DNA of 64,000 bases, taken from Anaerolineae bacterium. GTDB taxonomy: Bacteria; Chloroflexota; Anaerolineae; Anaerolineales; Anaerolineaceae. Below the pieces are notes generated by a model. It worked only from the letters and a program-made list of their open reading frames with translations. It made no database searches and was not told the origin of the DNA. The stretch lies in the NCBI GenBank assembly GCA_013178095.1, contig JABLXK010000004.1, forward strand, positions 124,001-188,000, given 5' to 3'. The translations under genes and the position numbers were made by a program. This document shows, in pieces, positions 51,528 through 60,838 of this stretch (the first letter of the stretch is position 1; every line of letters begins with the position of its first letter).

Positions 51528-52688
51528 CTATCGGTTGCCCTTGATCTCGCCAAAAGCATCCATCCAGCCGTTGACCATATTCATCAAACCCTGCATGCCC
51601 TTTTGGATTTCCTTGCTCATCAGGATCAACAATTCCTGCATTTCGTGCGTGTTATCCTCCACGATTAGCAATCGCTCTTTGATCTTGTCGATCTGATCGC
51701 TGATTCCGTCTTGCTTCTCTTCAAATGCTATCGATACATTCGACCATTTCTTGTCGGAATCGGTTTTGTAAGTATTCCATTCCTGCCGGAATTTCTCGTC
51801 CAGCATTCGATAAAGTTCGGTAATTTCATTGATTCTGCGTTCAAATCGCTGGGTAATTTCATCAAAGGCGCTTTTACTCTTGTTCAGTTCCAATTGTTGG
51901 TTCTGCAGCTCGGGCAGCAAGCGGTAAATCTGTTGGATCGACTCTTCGAATTGCTGCTGCCAATCTTTCCACATCCGCTCTCGATCCCGCTGGTTGATCG
52001 TATTTTGTTCAATGTAATTGAGAAAGGTTTGTTTCCTTTCCGCTTCCGAATTGACGATTTCTTCGATCCTGGCATCATTATTCCGAATGCTGGTCAGAAT
52101 CGCATCCTGTTTCTCGCGGATTTCACCTTGGACCTTTTTATAAATTTCAATATCGGCGCTGATACTTTCCAGTTTCTTTTTATACTGTCCGAATTCGCTT
52201 GCCAGTCCTGTCAGGCTGCCTTTCATTTCCTCATCCCCGCGAATTTTTTGCGAAACGGAGCTTTCCATTTCCTTATACTTTTGCACCAACCGGGTGGTTT
52301 CGTCCAATTGCATTTTTAGTTTTTGGTCGATGTCCTTCAGAATATCCTGTTTGTTCTTTTCCAAAGCCAGGTTGATCGCTTTGATCTCGTCCCTGCGCAG
52401 GTTGTCGCGCATTTTTTCATCCGCGATGATGCTCTTCTCGGTTTCCTCCACCTTTTTGTTGAACTCAATGCGCATCTTGGCGATGGTGGCGTCAAATTGG
52501 CTCAGGTTATTAACTGTATTGCCAATTCTCTCGAGTTCTTTCTTTTGATCCCGTGAAGTCGACAGAAATGAATTAACCTTTTCATCCAGGTTGTTAGTTC
52601 GGGAGGTTTGCGTTGTCAGCGCTTTTTTTAATACCGCGATCTCGCTTTCCAAATCGCTTATCTTTTGCAGGGCTTTTTCTAAATCCAT
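51528..52688 (-). CDS. Long coiled-coil protein of unknown function
   Basis: A 386-residue protein that is almost entirely predicted coiled coil (heptads from residue 1 to about 350, rich in Glu, Lys, Gln and Asn), without membrane helix, signal peptide or known motif. The C-terminal end (MQGLMNMVNGWMDAFGEIKGN) looks like a small amphipathic helix. It lies 25 bp after a membrane ion-transporter-like gene and 12 bp before selB, so it is co-transcribed with both. Structural or scaffold roles are possible; nothing more can be supported. Confidence 0.75.
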   Translation of the reverse strand: MDLEKALQKISDLESEIAVLKKALTTQTSRTNNLDEKVNSFLSTSRDQKKELERIGNTVNNLSQFDATIAKMRIEFNKKVEETEKSIIADEKMRDNLRRDEIKAINLALEKNKQDILKDIDQKLKMQLDETTRLVQKYKEMESSVSQKIRGDEEMKGSLTGLASEFGQYKKKLESISADIEIYKKVQGEIREKQDAILTSIRNNDARIEEIVNSEAERKQTFLNYIEQNTINQRDRERMWKDWQQQFEESIQQIYRLLPELQNQQLELNKSKSAFDEITQRFERRINEITELYRMLDEKFRQEWNTYKTDSDKKWSNVSIAFEEKQDGISDQIDKIKERLLIVEDNTHEMQELLILMSKEIQKGMQGLMNMVNGWMDAFGEIKGNR

Positions 52689-52713
52689 CTTAATCCTTAT
52701 CGGGTAATGATGC

Positions 52714-54120
52714 TTATTTTAAGAGCAAATCGAAACTGTTCATGATCTGGGCGAAACTCGGGAAGATCATTTTGGGTAATAATCCTGAAAGAACATTCAG
52801 GATGACCAACAGTGCAATTACGATTTTCTCAGTTCGGCTTTCTTTTCGGGTAACAATTTCATAGTCGTCTTCTATCGGGTGCATTATAACCATAAAAAGT
52901 CGGATAAAGGAGAAAGTTAAAATCCCCGCCCCGCATAGCATGATTACAAGAATTGGCAGATGATTCAAAGCGGTCGCCTGGTACAAAGATTGAAGAGGCA
53001 GAAATCCGTTCGACAAAGGCATCCCGATCATGGTGAACAGGGATATCAAGAATCCCATGCTGGAAAATGGGTATTCATAAAATAGAGAGCGCATGTCTGC
53101 CAGATTTTCCAGTCGATATCTGTCGCTGATAATCAATAGCGAGGTCATCGCCAGGAACACGCTGAGTAATCTGGGCAGTAATGCTTCAGGAAAAATCAGG
53201 TACCCCTGGCTGGAATTCAATCCCAGAGCGATCAATAAGAGACCGTTGAAATAAATCGTCAAGTAGCCGATCATTTTTTTGATGCGGTTTTGAAACACCG
53301 ACCAAACAGACCCGGTCAATGTCATGACCGCTCCGAACAGGAACAACGCTTGATACACCAATTGGCTTTCACGCAGCCAGGCGAATCCGTTGAGGTATTT
53401 CAACAGGATCAGGATGATCGCGAGCGGCAGAACGGTCAGAACATAGGTACTATCCGGCAATTCAGATTCATCCGCGATCAATGGAATCCAGGAATGGAAC
53501 GGAAACACACCCAACCAGAAAACAAACCCCATTCCTAGCAGCAGCGAAGCCTGGGTCAATTGTTGGTCGTTGACCGGTGAAGTCTCCCCGCCTGCCAGGT
53601 ACCAGCCTGCCAAAAGAATGAACGCCATCCCCATGGTGTAAAAAATCAATACACGGACAATGCCTTTGCTCTTGCCGGTATCCACGCTGAACGCAATCAA
53701 GATACCGGTCAGCATGGCAACCTCTACAATCAACGCTGAATACTGGAAAGGTTCTACAGCCATCGCAGCCAGCAGCAGACTGGTCAAAGTCAGACCCAAT
53801 GGAATGATTTTAGAGTGGCTGCCTTTAAGGAATAGAATCAATGACCAAGCCCCCAGCACGGTATAGAATAATCCGACTATAAATTTTTGACTTTCAATCA
53901 GCACGAAACTTCTTCCCAGAACCACCAATGAGGGTTGCAGGTAAATCGCAATCAGCGGCGCGCTGCCTCTTTCCTCAATGCGGGTGATAAAAGTGAAAAA
54001 GACCATCAAAAAGCAAAACATCACCTGGATCAGGTTGGCAAGCGCATAATTCTTGCGGATAACCAGAAGCAGGAGCGAAACAGCTATCGGTAGGACAATC
54101 CAAATGAAAGGCGCGCTCAT
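52714..54120 (-). CDS. Complex I / Mrp antiporter-like membrane subunit (NuoM/N type), divergent
   Basis: A protein of 468 residues with about 13-14 helices. The segment FWLGVFPFHSWIP matches the conserved helix-7 region of NuoL/M/N and MrpA/D (...K..P.FPLH.WLP), but the proton-channel lysine is replaced by Trp202. A second lysine site (ILILLKYLNGF) is kept, and a glutamate in ALIVEVAM may be the helix-5 carboxylate. ATG 54120 overlaps the preceding stop as ATGA. Two related membrane genes precede it. It is probably part of a membrane complex derived from complex I or Mrp, with altered or lost ion pumping. Confidence 0.7.
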   Translation of the reverse strand: MSAPFIWIVLPIAVSLLLLVIRKNYALANLIQVMFCFLMVFFTFITRIEERGSAPLIAIYLQPSLVVLGRSFVLIESQKFIVGLFYTVLGAWSLILFLKGSHSKIIPLGLTLTSLLLAAMAVEPFQYSALIVEVAMLTGILIAFSVDTGKSKGIVRVLIFYTMGMAFILLAGWYLAGGETSPVNDQQLTQASLLLGMGFVFWLGVFPFHSWIPLIADESELPDSTYVLTVLPLAIILILLKYLNGFAWLRESQLVYQALFLFGAVMTLTGSVWSVFQNRIKKMIGYLTIYFNGLLLIALGLNSSQGYLIFPEALLPRLLSVFLAMTSLLIISDRYRLENLADMRSLFYEYPFSSMGFLISLFTMIGMPLSNGFLPLQSLYQATALNHLPILVIMLCGAGILTFSFIRLFMVIMHPIEDDYEIVTRKESRTEKIVIALLVILNVLSGLLPKMIFPSFAQIMNSFDLLLK

Positions 54121-54695
54121 GCTTCCTCCTCTTGGATCGAGAAACCTTCCAGGTAACTGCCGATAACGCAAATTGCCAGCACGATCAGGCTGTAAATAGC
54201 CGTGACCAACGCCGATCCTTCTAGCGACGAGTAGACCACGTCGAATCCGCACAGAAATACCAGCAATCCCACCACAACATCAAAGACCTGGCGGCTGACG
54301 GCAAACTTGATGATCCCCGCGAACAGGATCACCAATCCGATATACAGGTTTGTATACGCGATCGGCAGCCACTCATTCAATTTCGCCGTAGTGGCGGTCA
54401 CAATGATCCATCCGACACTCAAGACCAAAACCAAGAATATCCGGTAAGAACGGCTGCGGTTTTCAGCGGGCAGCTCAGGAGTATTGATTTTCACGGTGCT
54501 GAGCACCACCATCCCAATAAACCCGGTCAATAACTTAACTGCCGCCAATGATAGCGGCCATATCTGGACGATCAGTACGAATCCAATCAGGTAGCACATG
54601 ACCAGGCCAAAGACATTCCAACGCCAATTGTCCGGCACCAGGATGAGGACCGTGACAGCCAAAGCAAGAAAGATCAGTAAGGTGTTAACCAGCAT
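54117..54695 (-). CDS. Small six-helix membrane subunit, possibly NuoK/HyfE-like
   Basis: A 192-residue protein with about six helices and few polar residues, ending in a Glu-rich tail. The last helices (VVVGLLVFLCGFDVVYSSLEGS) faintly resemble the small NuoK/MrpC/HyfE subunits that sit between NuoN/M-like subunits. It is 9 bp after one NuoL/N-like gene and overlaps the next by 4 bp, so it is probably a subunit of the same complex. The family call is tentative. Confidence 0.55.
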   Translation of the reverse strand: MLVNTLLIFLALAVTVLILVPDNWRWNVFGLVMCYLIGFVLIVQIWPLSLAAVKLLTGFIGMVVLSTVKINTPELPAENRSRSYRIFLVLVLSVGWIIVTATTAKLNEWLPIAYTNLYIGLVILFAGIIKFAVSRQVFDVVVGLLVFLCGFDVVYSSLEGSALVTAIYSLIVLAICVIGSYLEGFSIQEEEA

Positions 54696-54704
54696 ATTCG
54701 CAAT

Positions 54705-56276
54705 TTATCCGGTTTGAATCAGTGTCACCAGCAGCGCTAAAAAAACGATTGACCATAGAACGCCGCCTTCTCCCTCTAACAGCAGCGAAAAACCGGCAAC
54801 CAGCGGCCGTGTCCAATTCATGATGGCATTCGTCCAAATAAATAACCAATCGAAAGAGAGCAACCGGGTGATCTTGTTGGTGTCGATCCTTTCCAATCGG
54901 TTTTCTGCCGGCAGAGCGCTTGGGCGGTTTCTAAGCCATAATTGGATGCCCAATGTCAGAATGACGATCAGCATGCCCGCCCAGGCATCGGTCAATTCGA
55001 TCTCGCTTGCAGCTAACGTATGAAACGCAATCAGTGCCAATCCGCTGATGGTGATAAATAAGGCAATGCTGTAGGTGAATTGTGAGCTGGTTCCCAAATC
55101 ATTGAAATCGGCTTTTTCCCGGAAGATGAAGCGCGCAAAAATCAGCAGCAGGTATAGATGCATGCCAAAAGAGACCAGTGCCGGGATCCCGAATCCGCTC
55201 ATTAATATGCCGCTGTTTCCGTAACTCATCAGGCTGAACGGCAAACCGGAAAAGAAAATCATGACCAACACCGGAAAAAGAATTATGTTTTTTCCCCGGC
55301 GCTCATGCAGCAGCAGCCAGGTGCAGAAAACCAGGATCAGGATAAACCACCCTTGCAGCCCACTGGTTGTTTTTGTGATGAAGCGGTACGCATTGAACAA
55401 AACGAAGGAAACTGCCAGGTTGTATACGGCTTTGGTTTCGGAAACAGCCCTGCTGGAAATAAAAACGAGCAGAGCTAATCCGATCAACGCCCCCACTCCC
55501 AGGATTATGCCAAGCAGAAAAGAAATTTGATGGTTGGGCAGAAATGTCACCAGGAACAGGCTGCTGATCGATGGCAGCAGGAATGTGAGAAAATCCAACA
55601 CCGCCGCATGGTTTTCGCCCTCATCTTCTGGTGCAGGCAAAGGAAAGATACCGCTGTGCAGCAATGCCGCGAGAAAGATCAGGGCGCTGGCTGAAGCCGG
55701 GATGTCCTTCAGCAGCAAACTGTGTCCTCCTCCGGCAATGCGGGCAGTGACGAAAATCAGCAGCAGACTGCCGCTGAAACGGAACATAAAAGCCCGCAAA
55801 AACCGGCTCGAGTCAAATTTCTTGCGCAGGAACAATTGGTAGAACCAGATACCGACATCCATCGCAGTCCAAGAGATGATCAATGACCAAAGGTCGGCGG
55901 TGCTGAGTACTGCAAAAGTCAGCGCTATTGCCGCGGTTTCGGCGATCCAGAATATATAATCCTTTCCGAAATCCTCTTTGGATGCGCTTGTGAACAAGAA
56001 AGCAACGTGAACCGTCATGATCGCCGCGATCATTCCCCAATTGCGCGCATCGATCTGAAAATATAAACCGATATGCGTTCCGCTGGCAAAAAACCAGTTC
56101 TGCCAATTCAGGGCGATGGTTTGATTTCTGGGGATGAACATTACCAGCAGCCAGACAACCAGGCTGGCTGCCGCAGTTGCCAGCCATACCATTGGCCGGC
56201 GCGCGCCGTGCTTTTTCATCAGAAACGCAGCCGCGCATGAGATCACCAGGAACAGGAAGATGATCGCGATCAGCAT
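54705..56276 (-). CDS. Complex I / Mrp antiporter-like membrane subunit (NuoL/N type), divergent
   Basis: A 523-residue protein with about 14 helices. The helix-7 landmark reads ALLHSGIFPLPAPEDEGEN: the FPL turn is kept, the lysine five residues before the proline is His207, and the usual PDA.. motif is replaced by an acidic PEDEGEN. In the helix-5 region (LWSLIISWTAMDVGIWFY) the expected Glu after Trp is Thr. The gene lies 5 bp after dihydropyrimidinase and heads a three-gene membrane block. It is probably a derived complex-I-like antiporter subunit without the standard channel residues. No catalytic (iron-sulfur or nickel) subunits are near. Confidence 0.65.
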   Translation of the reverse strand: MLIAIIFLFLVISCAAAFLMKKHGARRPMVWLATAAASLVVWLLVMFIPRNQTIALNWQNWFFASGTHIGLYFQIDARNWGMIAAIMTVHVAFLFTSASKEDFGKDYIFWIAETAAIALTFAVLSTADLWSLIISWTAMDVGIWFYQLFLRKKFDSSRFLRAFMFRFSGSLLLIFVTARIAGGGHSLLLKDIPASASALIFLAALLHSGIFPLPAPEDEGENHAAVLDFLTFLLPSISSLFLVTFLPNHQISFLLGIILGVGALIGLALLVFISSRAVSETKAVYNLAVSFVLFNAYRFITKTTSGLQGWFILILVFCTWLLLHERRGKNIILFPVLVMIFFSGLPFSLMSYGNSGILMSGFGIPALVSFGMHLYLLLIFARFIFREKADFNDLGTSSQFTYSIALFITISGLALIAFHTLAASEIELTDAWAGMLIVILTLGIQLWLRNRPSALPAENRLERIDTNKITRLLSFDWLFIWTNAIMNWTRPLVAGFSLLLEGEGGVLWSIVFLALLVTLIQTG

Positions 56277-56281
56277 GAAAT

Positions 56282-57700
56282 TTACAGTACTGTCACTCCC
56301 GAACGTTTGATGAACCGGCCTTCACCGCGCTTCCCCAGCCAGGTCGAACCATCCACGATCAGTTTACCGCGCAGTAAGACCTTTTCAACCACACCTCTTA
56401 ACTTCCAGCCTTCGTACAGGTTGTAATCGGTGCGGTGCTGCGCCGTTGCCACGCCATATTGGATCTCTTTCTTCGGATCCCAAATGGCGATATCGGCGTC
56501 CGAACCGGGCAGGAGGGTTCCTTTTTGAGGGTACATGCCGAATATTTTAGCAGGATTGGTGCTGGTCATCTCCACGAAACGGTTGGGGCTGATGCGCCCG
56601 CTGCCAACGCCGGTTGTCCACAGGATCATCAGCCGGTCGCCCACCCCCGGCAGGCCGTTGGGGATCTTGGTGAAATCATCCCTGCCCAGCTCCTTTCCGG
56701 GAATGGCAATCGGTTGTCCTTCGTAGGTGATTGCCCGCATGCCGTCGAAAAAGAACGGGCAATGGTCGGTAGCCATGACCTGGATGGTGCCATCTTCAAC
56801 CGCTTTCCAGATACCGTCGTTATCCTCCTCGCTGCGCATGGGCGGCGAGCAGATCCACTTGGCCCCATCCGGTTGGCGTAGATGCTTGATGGTGAAGAAC
56901 ATATACTGCGGGCAGGTCTCGCCCATGACCGGCAGGCCTTGCGCGCGTGCCCTTCGCAGGTTCTCCGCCTCTCCTTTGGCATTCATGTGCACAATATACA
57001 CCGGCGCTTCAGCCTGCGCCGCCAGCATGATCACGCGGAAGGAGGCCTCCACTTCGCCCCAGGCCGGGCGAGTCAGCGCGTGCCATTCCGGTGTGGTGTG
57101 CCCCGCGGCCAATGCCTCTTCGATCAGCACATCTATCACGTCGCCGTTCTCCGCGTGCGCCATCACCAGCATGCCGTTATCCCTGGCTATGCGCATAACC
57201 TTGAATATGCCGCCGTCATCCAGCCGCAGGCGGTTGTTGTAGGCTGTGAATACTTTCAGGCTGGTAATGCCCTCTTTCCTCAAATCGGGTATCTCGCCGG
57301 CAATTTCAGGATTAAAACGCGAGATATTCATGTGAAAACCGTAATCGATGGCGGCTTTGTCGTTTGCTTTTTTATGCCAGGCAGCCACGCAATCCGGTAA
57401 ATGATCGAAATCCTGGGAAATGAAATCGATGGTGGTGGTGGTTCCGCCGAATGCCGCCGCTTTATGGCCGGTGTAATGGTCGTCCGAAGAAACGGTGCCG
57501 AACATGGGCAATTCAAAGTGGGTATGCACGTCAACCCCGCCCGGCATTACCAGCTTGCCGGCTGCGTCGATCACCTGCATGCCATCCATTTCGGGAATGT
57601 GAGCGGCGATGGCGGCAATCTTTTCACCTTCTACCAGCACGTCCGCTGTATAGGTTTCAGAAGCCGTGATGATCATCCCGGACTTGATCAGGGTTGCCAT
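56282..57700 (-). CDS. hydA: Dihydropyrimidinase / D-hydantoinase
   Basis: A 472-residue cyclic amidohydrolase that opens dihydrouracil, dihydrothymine or 5-substituted hydantoins. Binuclear metal ligands visible are HTH in GGVDVHTHFELP, the carboxylated Lys in GITSLKVFTAY, His in VMAHAENG, His in YIVHMNAKG and Asp in MATDHCPF. Length and order match the D-hydantoinase family. A GGAGGTG site lies 5 nt before the ATG. With two nucleoside-type permeases at 62-64 kb, a role in pyrimidine catabolism is likely. No dihydropyrimidine dehydrogenase or beta-ureidopropionase is in view. Confidence 0.92.
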   Translation of the reverse strand: MATLIKSGMIITASETYTADVLVEGEKIAAIAAHIPEMDGMQVIDAAGKLVMPGGVDVHTHFELPMFGTVSSDDHYTGHKAAAFGGTTTTIDFISQDFDHLPDCVAAWHKKANDKAAIDYGFHMNISRFNPEIAGEIPDLRKEGITSLKVFTAYNNRLRLDDGGIFKVMRIARDNGMLVMAHAENGDVIDVLIEEALAAGHTTPEWHALTRPAWGEVEASFRVIMLAAQAEAPVYIVHMNAKGEAENLRRARAQGLPVMGETCPQYMFFTIKHLRQPDGAKWICSPPMRSEEDNDGIWKAVEDGTIQVMATDHCPFFFDGMRAITYEGQPIAIPGKELGRDDFTKIPNGLPGVGDRLMILWTTGVGSGRISPNRFVEMTSTNPAKIFGMYPQKGTLLPGSDADIAIWDPKKEIQYGVATAQHRTDYNLYEGWKLRGVVEKVLLRGKLIVDGSTWLGKRGEGRFIKRSGVTVL

Positions 57701-57738
57701 GGAACACCTCCAATGTATTTCATTACCAATTGGGATAA

Positions 57739-58353
57739 TTATATTGCACGATACTGGTCTTGCTGTTCGTTGATCTGTCCCAGATCACCCAGCAGCGCCA
57801 GCACATCGGGTGGAATTTCCGTCTCCGGAAAATCCACGCCGGAATAAAGTTCCGACTTGCCGGCTTTTTCCCGCAGCGAAAGCCATAATACTTTACGCTC
57901 CTCCGATTTGACCACCAGGTCATTGAGGAGCTGCGCCCTTGCGAATAATTCGCCGGTAGTATACAGGAAAGTGATGCGCTTCCACTTTCCCGCCCGGATT
58001 GGAACGGGCAGCGCCTTTAAAGGACCAAGCTGGATTTTGTAATATTCTTCCTCCGCGCGCGGGTGATTGGGCTCATCGCGGATGATCTCGCGGCGTTTGG
58101 CAAGCTCGATACCTCGCACTTCGCTGTAATACTCGATCAGGTTGGCATGCTCCTTGCCAAAGCTGGAGGGTTGGTAGAATGCCAGGTAATCCACCTGGAT
58201 AATCTTGGGGGCAAAACGGAAAGGAATGCGATACCAGCCAAGCACGCGGGCGATTTCCAAATCGCGCGGCGACGGCATCACCGCCACGAGCATCAATGCA
58301 GAATGTGGCGGCAGGCTGTTGTTCCCCTCTCGCGCCTGGCCGGTATCGATCAT
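57739..58353 (-). CDS. Conserved-looking hypothetical protein, 204 residues
   Basis: Family not recognised. The sequence is soluble, with a LEIARVLGWYRIPFRFAP start to the core, an acidic and aromatic middle (QVDYLAFYQPSSFGKEHANLIEYY) and a basic region ending WKRITFLYTTGELF. No signal or membrane helix. It sits 11 bp after a PLP enzyme and 38 bp before dihydropyrimidinase on the same strand, so it is probably co-transcribed. ATG 58353 is used; Met21 is an alternative. A nucleic-acid-related or enzyme-partner role is possible but unsupported. Confidence 0.6.
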   Translation of the reverse strand: MIDTGQAREGNNSLPPHSALMLVAVMPSPRDLEIARVLGWYRIPFRFAPKIIQVDYLAFYQPSSFGKEHANLIEYYSEVRGIELAKRREIIRDEPNHPRAEEEYYKIQLGPLKALPVPIRAGKWKRITFLYTTGELFARAQLLNDLVVKSEERKVLWLSLREKAGKSELYSGVDFPETEIPPDVLALLGDLGQINEQQDQYRAI

Positions 58354-58364
58354 ATCCGCTTAAT

Positions 58365-59831
58365 TTATAATAACCCGACTTTCTGGTTGAATTCAACGAT
58401 CAGATTGTCGATTTCTTCCACCTGGGATTGGAACCCGGTCCAATAATCGCGATCATACCACTGTGCCAGGATTTCTTCATAGGTTTTGCCTTGCTGTTCA
58501 ACCCAGGTGTAATACTTCAGGTTGTGCACGCGGCGCTTGTCCTGGTAGGTTAGGTCCAGCAGGTTGTCGGTGCTTTGCCCGTGCAGGTAATGCGCGAAGT
58601 CGGCCGCGGCATTCACCTCGGAATATTCACCGAATTCCGCGTGCATTTCTTTTAGACGGCTCTGGTAAAGCTGCATGGAATCGGTCAGGACGGTTACGAC
58701 AATGTCATCTTCGCCCATTTCGTAATACTTTGCCATCTTGATGGCCGAGAGCATGTTGGCGATGCCGGAAAAGCCCAGCAGATCCAGGTTGGCTACCACG
58801 TCTTGGGGAACACCTTTCTTGGCCAGGTAATCGCGCCCGGCTTTTTCGTTGAACAAGCGCGAAATGTTCACTACCGCGTTGTCATCGATAGCCGTTATCA
58901 GATCGGTGTTCTTTACATTATGGATCCACGGCACGTGTTTGTCGCCGATGCCTTCAATGCGGTGCGCGCCGAAACCGTTCTCCAGCAGCGTGGGGCACTG
59001 CAGCGCTTCCGAGCCGCCCACCAGGCTGCCCGGGAAAGCTTGTTTCAGGTAGTCGCCGCAGGCGATCGTGCCGGCCGAACCGGTGGTCAGGATCACGCCG
59101 CGATATTCGCCGCGCGCTCCCAATTCCTTTTTGATCACTTCTTCCATGGCGTGCCCGGTGACCTCGTAATGCCACAGGTAATTGCCGAATTCTTCGAATT
59201 GGTTAAAGATCATCAGGTCTTCACCGCTCTTGCGCAATTCCCAGCATTTGTCGAAGATCTCTTTCACGTTGGATTCGCTGCCCGGCGTGGCGATGATCTC
59301 GCCCGCCACGGTTTTCAGCCATTCGAAACGTTCTTTGCTCATGCCTTCCGGCAGGATGGCGATGGATTCGCAGGCCAGTAAATTGGAATCGTAAGCGCCG
59401 CCGCGGCAGTAATTGCCGGTGGACGGCCACACGGCTTTCTGGGTGACGGGGTCGAATTGGCCGGTTACCAGGCGCGGTACCAGGCAGCCGAAGGAAGCGC
59501 CGACTTTGTGCGCGCCGGTCGGGAACCACTTGCCGACCAGCACGATGATGCGCGCGTCCACGCCGGTCAGGCTCTTGGGCAGTTCCAAATAATTGACCCC
59601 GTTGAATTGCCCGCCTTTTTCCTTGGGTTCATTCTTCCATGTGATGCGGAAAAGGTTGCGTGGATTTAACTCCCACAAGCCGATGGACTTCAGTTCTTCT
59701 TTTACTTTCGCGGGGATCTTGCCCGGATCCTTCATTTGGGCGAAAGTCGGGATGACGATATTGCGTTCGCGGGCGCGCTTGATGGAGTTCTCCAGTCGAT
59801 CGGGGTAGATGGTTAAATCGATTTTGGCCAT
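58365..59831 (-). CDS. PLP-dependent enzyme of the tryptophan-synthase-beta superfamily (fold type II), unknown substrate
   Basis: A 488-residue enzyme. The PLP lysine is in TGAHKVGASFG, a phosphate-binding glycine loop is in TTGSAGTIACGDYL, and STGNYCRGGAYDS matches the asparagine loop that holds the PLP ring. It is longer than cysteine or threonine synthases and has a C-terminal extension of about 100 residues. It lies next to a GT2 gene and a true threonine synthase. Candidates are threonine-synthase-like or diaminopropionate-lyase-like reactions; I cannot decide. G+C content is higher than in the neighbouring membrane genes. Confidence 0.8.
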   Translation of the reverse strand: MAKIDLTIYPDRLENSIKRARERNIVIPTFAQMKDPGKIPAKVKEELKSIGLWELNPRNLFRITWKNEPKEKGGQFNGVNYLELPKSLTGVDARIIVLVGKWFPTGAHKVGASFGCLVPRLVTGQFDPVTQKAVWPSTGNYCRGGAYDSNLLACESIAILPEGMSKERFEWLKTVAGEIIATPGSESNVKEIFDKCWELRKSGEDLMIFNQFEEFGNYLWHYEVTGHAMEEVIKKELGARGEYRGVILTTGSAGTIACGDYLKQAFPGSLVGGSEALQCPTLLENGFGAHRIEGIGDKHVPWIHNVKNTDLITAIDDNAVVNISRLFNEKAGRDYLAKKGVPQDVVANLDLLGFSGIANMLSAIKMAKYYEMGEDDIVVTVLTDSMQLYQSRLKEMHAEFGEYSEVNAAADFAHYLHGQSTDNLLDLTYQDKRRVHNLKYYTWVEQQGKTYEEILAQWYDRDYWTGFQSQVEEIDNLIVEFNQKVGLL

Positions 59832-59851
59832 TTAAAACTCTCCTGATAGTT

Positions 59852-60808
59852 TTATTTTTCGAGATCGGGCGCTTCGCTGACTATATAAAGCGGGCGTCCT
59901 TTTACTTCGTCATAAATCCTGCCGATGTATTCACCCAGAATGCCCAGCGTGATGAGCTGCACGCCGCCCAGGAACAGCACCATGATCAACGTGGTGGCCT
60001 GCCCTAGTAAAGCCGCGCCGTGTGAAAGGCGCAGGACGATTACCACCGGGATGGCGACAATGCTGAGCGCCGCACAGACAAATCCGAGGTAGGTGGCCAT
60101 TTGCAGCGGGAAGTAGGAAAAACTGGTGATGGCGTTCAGGGCCAGTTTGAGCATTTTGCTCAGCGGGTACTTGGTGCTTCCGGCAAAGCGTTCCTTGCGG
60201 TCATATTCCACGCCCACCTGGCGGTAGCCCACCCAGGCGGCCATGCCGCGCAGGAAGCGATGCCGCTCGCGCATTTTCCCCATCACGTTCACCACCTTGC
60301 GGTCCATCAAGCGGAAATCGCCGGTGTCCAGCGGGATCTTGACGTCGGTGATGCGGTAGATCACGCGGTAGAAAGCCGATGCGGTGAAGAGCTTGAACCA
60401 TGATTCTCCCTCGCGTTTACGCCGCACGGCATACACCACTTCGAAGCCCTCTTTCCACTTCGCGATGAGATCGAGGATCACTTCCGGCGGATCCTGCAGG
60501 TCAGCGTCGATCACCACCACCGCGTCGCCGCGGGCGTAATCCAGCCCGGCAGTAACCGCGATCTGATGTCCGAAGTTGCGCGCGAAAATGACTGGGCGGA
60601 CGTGCGGGTCTTTCTCCGCCAGCGAGCGTATGATCTCTGTCGACCCATCCGTCGAACCGTCATCCACCAGCACCAATTCCCAGGCAGCTTTCAGACTGCC
60701 CATCACCCCGCTGATCCGCGTGTAGAATTCTTCCACGCAGCCGATTTCATTGAATACCGGCGCGACCACGCTGTAGACGGGTTTCTGCTTGGCAAGATTG
60801 TCTGACAT
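59852..60808 (-). CDS. GT2 glycosyltransferase, GtrB/DPM1-like, membrane-anchored
   Basis: A 318-residue enzyme with [24 protein letters not shown], and the diagnostic [13 protein letters not shown] of polyprenyl-phosphate glucosyl/mannosyl transferases; [16 protein letters not shown] is the downstream family motif. Two C-terminal helices (about 230-258 and 268-295) anchor it. It would make a polyprenyl-phosphate sugar on the cytoplasmic face. Its neighbours here are metabolic genes, unlike the GT2 at 6553-7509, and the partner flippase or GT-C is not adjacent. Confidence 0.9.
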   Translation of the reverse strand: MSDNLAKQKPVYSVVAPVFNEIGCVEEFYTRISGVMGSLKAAWELVLVDDGSTDGSTEIIRSLAEKDPHVRPVIFARNFGHQIAVTAGLDYARGDAVVVIDADLQDPPEVILDLIAKWKEGFEVVYAVRRKREGESWFKLFTASAFYRVIYRITDVKIPLDTGDFRLMDRKVVNVMGKMRERHRFLRGMAAWVGYRQVGVEYDRKERFAGSTKYPLSKMLKLALNAITSFSYFPLQMATYLGFVCAALSIVAIPVVIVLRLSHGAALLGQATTLIMVLFLGGVQLITLGILGEYIGRIYDEVKGRPLYIVSEAPDLEK

Positions 60809-60838
60809 ATTTATATTGTATCTGAATCTAATAAACTA

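Noticed and set aside
54121-54252. 44-codon N-terminal extension of the NuoM/N-like protein
   Set aside because: The extension is Arg/Gly-rich, overlaps the upstream gene in another frame and lacks a Shine-Dalgarno; ATG 54120 gives an ATGA overlap and a normal membrane start.
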